In this document: positions 58,722 to 64,000 of the stretch, in pieces
Layout: every line of letters begins with the position of its first letter
How positions within the stretch are numbered: the first letter of the stretch is position 1
Assembly: GCA_002392655.1 (NCBI GenBank)
Contig: DGHK01000019.1
Span: 1 to 64,000 of the forward strand
Source: Lachnospiraceae bacterium UBA3850
Lineage (GTDB): Bacteria; Bacillota; Clostridia; Lachnospirales; Lachnospiraceae
Length of the DNA: 64,000 nucleotides
Direction of reading: 5' to 3'
Program-made: the position numbers and the translations under genes
Notes under the pieces: generated by a model
Told to the model about the DNA's origin: nothing
Seen by the model: the letters and a program-made list of their open reading frames with translations, nothing else
The model's database searches: none

Positions 58722-59831
58722 ATGAGCAGAAAAATCAAAAAAAGAGCGGCCTTGCTGTTCGTGCTATTTTTATCGGCAGGACTATACTTCAACACTGATG
58801 CCTATGCAGAAGAAAAAAGCGGACAGAATAGTCAGAATAAACAGGAAATGCAGGAAACTCCGGAGCCTCAGGAACCGGAAATTCTCACAGGATGGAATCA
58901 GTTTGATGGACTATGGTACTTCTATGATGATGAGGGAGTATATCAGACCAGCTGCTATGTAGAGGGATACTGGCTGGACGAGGATGGGGCGTGGAGATAT
59001 CCTTATCAGGCTTATTGGCATGGCGGTCCTGGTAACTGGTGGTACGGCGATGACAGCGGTTGGTATGCATATAACTGCTGGCTGAAAATAGACGGAGACT
59101 GGTACTACTTTGATGCATTCGGTTATATGTGCTATAACTGTTACATCGGAGCCTGTTATCTGAATGATAATGGAGTATATACCGACACCGAAAATTCCCG
59201 TTGGGCTGCAAACATCTCAGACAGTGAACTGGCTGGTTATTTCTCTAATTCCGTTGTTGTCGGAGATTCCATCTGTTCAGGTTTTTCCATGTACTGCAGT
59301 GGAAGCGGCGATCCGGTAGCAAACCAGTTTACTTTTATGGCTAGCACAAGCTTCGGAATTAATAATGCACTGACCTTCCATTCTACTACTCCAACATATA
59401 TGGGAGTGAAACGACCTATCTGGGAATCAATAGCCCGATCTGGTGCAAGTCATGTTTATATATCTATGGGAATAAATGATATAGGCTCTGATATCTTTGC
59501 CTCACAGTATGAGTCTCTGATAAGCAAGATAGTCCAGTATTCTCCCGGAATCGAAGTAACCGTCTGCGGTGTAACCGGCATTAGATCCGGAAGAGAGAGA
59601 TGGGTCTTCACAAATGCAAATGTAAATTATTGGAACGCACAGCTAAGAGCTATGTGTATCCGAAACGGCTACGGCTTCATCGATCTGAATTCATGGGTAA
59701 CTGACGGTTACGGACTATATGCTGGATACTGTTCAGATGGATTTGTACATCAAAACAGTGCAGCATATTCCAGATGGCTGGAGGCCTTTAAGAGCTACGG
59801 AAGAGCCGAGCTTGTAAAATACTACGATTAA
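58722..59831 (+). CDS. Secreted SGNH/GDSL hydrolase with cell-wall-binding-like repeats
   Basis: 369 residues. Signal peptide (KKRAALLFVLFLSAGLYFN, cut near AYA at 29). A Gln/Glu/Pro-rich linker leads into a Trp/Tyr-rich region (~55-150) of choline-binding-like repeats (GLWYFYDDEGVY, GDWYYFDAFGYM). The SGNH part has the nucleophile in VGDSICSGFS (Ser183), the Asn block in SMGINDIGS and the Asp/His pair in DGFVHQNSAAY (Asp339, His343). Likely an esterase or lipase acting on wall or host polymers. Monocistronic with a strong terminator. Confidence 0.88.
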   Translation: MSRKIKKRAALLFVLFLSAGLYFNTDAYAEEKSGQNSQNKQEMQETPEPQEPEILTGWNQFDGLWYFYDDEGVYQTSCYVEGYWLDEDGAWRYPYQAYWHGGPGNWWYGDDSGWYAYNCWLKIDGDWYYFDAFGYMCYNCYIGACYLNDNGVYTDTENSRWAANISDSELAGYFSNSVVVGDSICSGFSMYCSGSGDPVANQFTFMASTSFGINNALTFHSTTPTYMGVKRPIWESIARSGASHVYISMGINDIGSDIFASQYESLISKIVQYSPGIEVTVCGVTGIRSGRERWVFTNANVNYWNAQLRAMCIRNGYGFIDLNSWVTDGYGLYAGYCSDGFVHQNSAAYSRWLEAFKSYGRAELVKYYD

Positions 59832-59842
59832 TAGATTACATC

Positions 59843-59890
59843 AAAAAAGTCAGGGTACATATCAATGATATGTACCCTGACTTTTTGTTA
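59843..59890. terminator. Bidirectional terminator
   Basis: A ~20-base perfect hairpin with AAAAAGTCAGGGTACATATC on one side and its complement on the other, followed by T-runs, between the convergent SGNH and acidic-protein genes. Confidence 0.88.
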
Positions 59891-59897
59891 TAACATC

Positions 59898-61472
59898 TTA
59901 ATATGGGCTGTACATCAGATCCTCTATGTCCTTATGACCATATTCATACATCTTATCGATTATATAATCCTTAACTTCGTCAGGTGCATTTATCTCGATA
60001 ATCTCAAGGAAGTTGTCCACATACTGACACCACTTATCAAAGGCTTCCTGTTTGTCAGACTCTGTAGGCTCCTTGGTAGCCTTATCATGATCAAAGCCGA
60101 GATTTTCTTCAGAACGAAGTATCTCTTTCATTCCCAGTGACTTAAATGTAATTCCGTATGCAATCCTCTGAAGTTCCTCTGTTCTTACGAATGCACAGTC
60201 ATACATCTCTGTGATGAGGTCGAGAACTATATCATCACCATTATCAAAGTAATGGCACTTGAAATACATATCCTCTTTTCTCGTAAGTCCTTCGATATCC
60301 TGTGTATTATACCAGAAATACTTAGAGGTCTTGATCGGGGCAACCGGTCTCTCAGAAACGCCCTTGCCCTTCTTCTTGTTCTTCTTTTTCTTTGATGCAG
60401 GAGCAGGTGTAGGATTCTCCTCAAGGAATTCCTTAACCTGTTCTATATTCTCCTTAGATGTTGTCTCTATAGCATTTACAGGATTAACTGTAATCTTGTT
60501 CTGGAATGTCTTCGCCGGTGCTGCATCTGCTTCAGCAGCTGCACTTTCGGCTATGGCTATTCCTGCTGCTATAGCACTGTCTGCTGAAGCTTCACCTGAT
60601 AGCATAGACTCCGGAGTGGGATTTGGAATAAGTGGTTCCTTTTTCTCCTCATATGCAGGCTTATCAACAAATGCACTGTCAAAGGATGCGTTGTACTCAG
60701 GTGCCTCAGCTCTTTCCTTAGCCATCTCATTCGGATTCTTCTCTGACTCCTTGGCTTCCTTACGAGCCTTCCTCAGTTCTTCCTTTATCTTCTTTGTATC
60801 AACAACAGCAGTCTTGGCAGTTGCAACCTCTTCAGTCATCTCCTTATTTGATGACGATTTCAGATCAAGCTCATCAGTGATATTTCCAACGTCCGGATCC
60901 GGTCCATCAAAATCATCATCCATATAATCATCAGACAGATTATCCTGAACATCTACATCAGCTTCCTCAGAAACAGACTCTGACTCCGCCTCATCTCTAT
61001 CCTCATCCTCGTAGCTGTCATCATAGTCGTCACCGTCTTCGTCATCACCGGACTCTCCTGCGGCAACCTGTGCAGCAATCTTACGTACTCTGGCTGCGGC
61101 ATTCTTTCTGGCTACATCCTCTTCAGCTTTTTCCTCCTCAGCAGCTTCATCTGCAGCTACCTCACTGATCTTCTGCGCCTCAGCCTTTGCCTGAGTTTCC
61201 TTAACGGACTCGACAACCTCGCGAACCTTTCTGGACATATCATCTTCGTCGTCATCATCCAGATCATCGTCTTCTTCAATCTCTTCTTTCAGTTTTTCCA
61301 ACTTTTCCTTCTTCTTATCCTCAGCATCCTCATCCTCAAAATTAGAAGACTTAAGTGCCTTTATTGTAATGATAATAAGAACAAGCAAGAATATAAGCAA
61401 CACTGCCGCAAACCCCATGATTACAAGTGTTGAGGTTTCCATACTCTTTAACATATCGAGAAAATCTTTCAC
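59898..61472 (-). CDS. Acidic membrane-anchored protein with conserved C-terminal domain, function unknown
   Basis: 524 residues from a GTG at 61470-61472 with RBS AAAGGGG; a TTG upstream in frame has no RBS. One N-terminal helix (TLVIMGFAAVLLIFLLVLII), then a ~330-residue Asp/Glu/Ala/Lys-rich stretch (EDEDRDEAESESVSEEADVD and similar) with likely coiled coil and disorder, then a folded C-terminal ~150 residues (KYFWYNTQDIEGLTRKEDMY, FDKWCQYVDNFLEIIEINAP). I do not recognise it. The helix plus acidic tether suggests a spacer for a cytoplasmic domain at the membrane. It lies downstream of gltX with an 83-base gap. Confidence 0.72.
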   Translation of the reverse strand: MKDFLDMLKSMETSTLVIMGFAAVLLIFLLVLIIITIKALKSSNFEDEDAEDKKKEKLEKLKEEIEEDDDLDDDDEDDMSRKVREVVESVKETQAKAEAQKISEVAADEAAEEEKAEEDVARKNAAARVRKIAAQVAAGESGDDEDGDDYDDSYEDEDRDEAESESVSEEADVDVQDNLSDDYMDDDFDGPDPDVGNITDELDLKSSSNKEMTEEVATAKTAVVDTKKIKEELRKARKEAKESEKNPNEMAKERAEAPEYNASFDSAFVDKPAYEEKKEPLIPNPTPESMLSGEASADSAIAAGIAIAESAAAEADAAPAKTFQNKITVNPVNAIETTSKENIEQVKEFLEENPTPAPASKKKKNKKKGKGVSERPVAPIKTSKYFWYNTQDIEGLTRKEDMYFKCHYFDNGDDIVLDLITEMYDCAFVRTEELQRIAYGITFKSLGMKEILRSEENLGFDHDKATKEPTESDKQEAFDKWCQYVDNFLEIIEINAPDEVKDYIIDKMYEYGHKDIEDLMYSPY

Positions 61473-61555
61473 AACATTGTCCCCTTTCAACCAAAGAACA
61501 CAGTTCAACTATCTAAGTATACTACAAGGTTTTTTACATTTCAATCACTAGCTTA

Positions 61556-63022
61556 TCAGTTTCTTTCCAGTTTTTCGATTGCTGCATCTATCCTCTTAAG
61601 CGACTCTTCTTTTCCGAGAATTGACATCAGTTCAGTTGCTCCTCCCGGAGTAGCTGCCTTACCTGACATAGCTGTCCTGATAGGCCACATGATATAGCCT
61701 GTTTTGTATTCCTTCTCAGCTCCGAAGGCTTTAAGAAGTTCAAAAAGACTGTCATTATCAAATGCCTGCGCTCCCTCGAGAACAGGTCTTACTTCCTTCA
61801 GAAGTGTCAGACTATTCTCAGGATTAGTCTTCATCTTCTTATGAGTATACATATCTATGTCATATTCAGGAACAGCCTCAAAGAAATCAACCTGCTCCGG
61901 AATATCAGTAAAAAGTTCTATTCTTGACTGAACCATAGATGCAATCTTCTTAAGGTCCAGATCCTTTGAGATAGTCTCCTTAAGAACAGGCTCTGCCTTC
62001 TCGTAAAAATCATCAGGATCCATCTTCTTGATATATTCAGAATTCATCCACTTAAGCTTGGTCATATCCAAAACTGCAGGTGACTTGGATATTTTGTGAT
62101 AATCGAATTCCTTCACCAGTTCCTCAAGTGAGAATATTTCTTCATTTCCATCAGGACTCCATCCCAGCAGCGACACAAAGTTCACTATAGTCTCAGTAAG
62201 GAAGCCCTGCTCTATAAGATCCTCAAAGGAAGAGTGTCCACTTCTTTTGGAGAGCTTTGTATGGCTCTCATCCGTAATAAGAGGACAATGAATATAAACC
62301 GGAACCTCCCAGCCGAAGGCCTCATAAAGTCTGTTATACTTCGGCGCAGATGAGAGGTATTCATTTCCTCTTACCACATGAGTTATTCCCATCAGATGAT
62401 CATCAACTACATTTGCAAAATTGTATGTAGGAAAACCATCTGACTTGATAAGGATCATATCATCAAGCTCTTCGTTCTTAACAGTAATTGTTCCATAGAG
62501 CTCATCCTCAAACTTTGTTTCTCCCTCAGTCGGATTGTTCTGTCTGATAACATATGGAATACCGGAAGCAAGCTTCTCCTCTATCTCCTCTTTTGACAGA
62601 TGCAGGCAGTGCTTATCATAATGGAAAACCTTCTTCTTCTCTCCGTCAATTTCTATCTCCTGATTGAGAGTTGCAAGCCTCTCCTCATCACAGAAGCAGT
62701 AATATGCCTCGCCTCTCTCTATAAGCTTCTTCGCATATTCAAGATAAAGTCCCTTTGCCATTCTTTCAGACTGGATATAAGGGCCTACTCCGCCATCCTT
62801 ATCCGGTCCCTCATCCCAGAGAAGTCCGGTCTCTGTAAGGGTTCTGTAAATGATATCTACGGCACCTTCCATCTCACGATTCTGATCAGTATCCTCTATT
62901 CTGAGGATAAAATCTCCTCCCTCATGCTTAGCGATAAGGTATGCATAAAGTGCGGTTCTTAAATTACCTACATGCATCCTTCCTGTTGGACTTGGTGCAA
63001 ATCTTGTTCTTATTTTACTCAT
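61556..63022 (-). CDS. gltX: Glutamyl-tRNA synthetase
   Basis: 488 residues. Class I synthetase: the HIGH motif appears as [13 protein letters not shown], with [14 protein letters not shown] before it; the KMSKS-type motif is KLSKRSG. The glutamate pocket is in [27 protein letters not shown] is also typical. Whether it is discriminating cannot be told. It lies 19 bases after the YihY-family gene on the same strand. Confidence 0.96.
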   Translation of the reverse strand: MSKIRTRFAPSPTGRMHVGNLRTALYAYLIAKHEGGDFILRIEDTDQNREMEGAVDIIYRTLTETGLLWDEGPDKDGGVGPYIQSERMAKGLYLEYAKKLIERGEAYYCFCDEERLATLNQEIEIDGEKKKVFHYDKHCLHLSKEEIEEKLASGIPYVIRQNNPTEGETKFEDELYGTITVKNEELDDMILIKSDGFPTYNFANVVDDHLMGITHVVRGNEYLSSAPKYNRLYEAFGWEVPVYIHCPLITDESHTKLSKRSGHSSFEDLIEQGFLTETIVNFVSLLGWSPDGNEEIFSLEELVKEFDYHKISKSPAVLDMTKLKWMNSEYIKKMDPDDFYEKAEPVLKETISKDLDLKKIASMVQSRIELFTDIPEQVDFFEAVPEYDIDMYTHKKMKTNPENSLTLLKEVRPVLEGAQAFDNDSLFELLKAFGAEKEYKTGYIMWPIRTAMSGKAATPGGATELMSILGKEESLKRIDAAIEKLERN

Positions 63023-63041
63023 AATATCTTCCTCCCGGGAA

Positions 63042-64000
63042 CTATTCTTTTATATCGTCATCTTCCCATTCTTCATTTACTTTATCTGTCAGGTCTGCTT
63101 CGGCTTTGACAGCTTTGGAAGCTTTCTCGACTCTCACATCCGTCTTCATCTCTTCAGTGAGGTTTTCAGTCGTTTCACTCAGCTCATCATCATCCCAGAC
63201 CTCATCCTTTCCTTCTGTATACTTGCTCAGCTCAAATTCCTCTTCACGCCGCCTCCTGGTCTCAAGATAAACATTTATCTGCGCCCCAACGAACATGAGA
63301 TATATAACGAGCTGCAGCCAGAACATAAGCATAATAATTGTAGTAACGGCACCATACATATAACTCTTAGAAGCGTAATAGTCTATGTAAAGCGAAAAAA
63401 GCTTTGTCACAATTATCCACGCGAGCGATGTAAAAAGTGCCCCCGGAATCTGCTTCAGGAACTTCTGTTTTTTATTCGGAACCAGCACATACAAAAGCTC
63501 AAACATAATAAAGAGCAGAATAAATGTAGCCGCACTCTTTATGTGATATACAAGAGAGGTCACATCAACATATTCAGGAAACTTACCAATAACATAGTTA
63601 GCTATCTGCGTTCCAAACATATTTAAGATAACAAGCACAATTACCAGTATAATGAATACTACGGTATATATAGCGCTTATCCCTCGAATAATCAGATAAT
63701 TCTTATACTCTCTGCAACGAAAAACCTCATTAAGTCCGTTCCTGATAGCCATAATACCCTTAGCCGCTGACCAGACTGCAATCACAACAGAGAAAATAGT
63801 TATTGATCCGGAACCATGCATATACATGCTGTTTACCAGGCCGGATATAAAATTCTCAAACTGCGCCGGAACAACATAATATATAATTTCCATTACCTGT
63901 TCTTTTGAAATAGGCAGAAATGTAGGAAGTACCGCTAGCAGGTTTATCAAAGGGAAAAAGGACAAAAACAGAAAAAAGGCAGATTGAGATGAAAAAGCAC
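63042..64000 (-). CDS. YihY/virulence-factor BrkB family membrane protein (partial)
   Basis: The frame continues past 63965 to the window edge ([20 protein letters not shown]), so the N-terminus is outside. About five visible membrane helices include [21 protein letters not shown], and the FxxLSxxPL-type start, ALIIxxxxYxxxP-like core and [21 protein letters not shown] fit YihY/RNase BN-like proteins. A cytoplasmic acidic tail (~65 residues) ends the protein. The function is not known; the old RNase BN name is not supported for this family. Confidence 0.88.
   Translation of the reverse strand, partial: AFSSQSAFFLFLSFFPLINLLAVLPTFLPISKEQVMEIIYYVVPAQFENFISGLVNSMYMHGSGSITIFSVVIAVWSAAKGIMAIRNGLNEVFRCREYKNYLIIRGISAIYTVVFIILVIVLVILNMFGTQIANYVIGKFPEYVDVTSLVYHIKSAATFILLFIMFELLYVLVPNKKQKFLKQIPGALFTSLAWIIVTKLFSLYIDYYASKSYMYGAVTTIIMLMFWLQLVIYLMFVGAQINVYLETRRRREEEFELSKYTEGKDEVWDDDELSETTENLTEEMKTDVRVEKASKAVKAEADLTDKVNEEWEDDDIKE

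Overview
The window looks like chromosomal DNA from an anaerobic, low-to-mid-GC Gram-positive of the Lachnospiraceae type (Butyrivibrio/Coprococcus/Roseburia-like; I cannot fix the genus). Supporting signs are a large Firmicutes-style SRP RNA, a glmS ribozyme ahead of glmS, a CIRCE operator ahead of lon, a delta/alpha-fused ATP synthase, cellobiose phosphorylase, a large repeat adhesin, and no LPS or outer-membrane genes. No phage, transposase, CRISPR array, rRNA or tRNA was found, so this is mostly core genome with a few lineage-specific surface and envelope genes.

Layout. 1-2857: 5' part of a large surface adhesin (minus), divergent from an AraC regulator and a cellobiose phosphorylase gene (plus). 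6.5-9.0 kb: two paralogous four-helix membrane proteins with Gln/Asn/Tyr-rich tails, an acyl-ACP thioesterase and an acyl carrier protein. 9.1-16.1 kb (minus): ATP synthase operon atpB-E-F-A-G-D-C followed by an aquaporin Z gene; there is no separate delta gene, and a delta C-terminal domain is fused to the front of alpha. 16.2-19.1 kb: lon and a rhomboid protease behind a CIRCE element. 19.3-20.5 kb: tandem HD-GYP protein. 20.8-27.3 kb (minus): dnaX-ybaB-recR-phosphofructokinase-large membrane-anchored protein. 27.4-27.6 kb: a non-coding inverted-repeat element. 28-32 kb: methyltransferase-like membrane protein and an RND transporter with a very long coiled-coil insertion. 32.4-36.5 kb: EAL protein and phosphohexomutase. 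36.6-39.2 kb: GH32 sucrose hydrolase and a MurG homologue.

39.3-43.1 kb (minus): tatD-rsmA-tadA, the SRP RNA, an HD-domain hydrolase and a small membrane-anchored protein. 43.2-48.2 kb (plus): aminotransferase, malQ, plsC, a Lys-rich membrane protein and a CPBP protease. 48.2-56.2 kb (minus): ddl, comF, recD2, mreB, a PAS/GAF-like sensor, and a DivIVA-like coiled coil carrying a cysteine every eleven residues. 56.3-58.5 kb: glmS and its ribozyme, whose P1 region carries a structured insertion. 58.7-59.8 kb: secreted SGNH hydrolase. 59.9-64 kb (minus): an acidic membrane-anchored protein, gltX and the partial YihY-family gene.

Functional themes are carbohydrate breakdown (cellobiose phosphorylase, GH32, MalQ, phosphohexomutase, phosphofructokinase), energy coupling by F-ATPase, envelope and cell-shape biology (MreB, Ddl, GlmS, MurG, DivIVA-like protein), and c-di-GMP turnover (EAL and HD-GYP). 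The best candidates for something unusual are the delta-alpha ATP synthase fusion, the cysteine-ladder coiled coil, the expanded glmS ribozyme, and the RND pump with the coiled-coil insert. All coordinates and motifs were read by eye; no database search was run.
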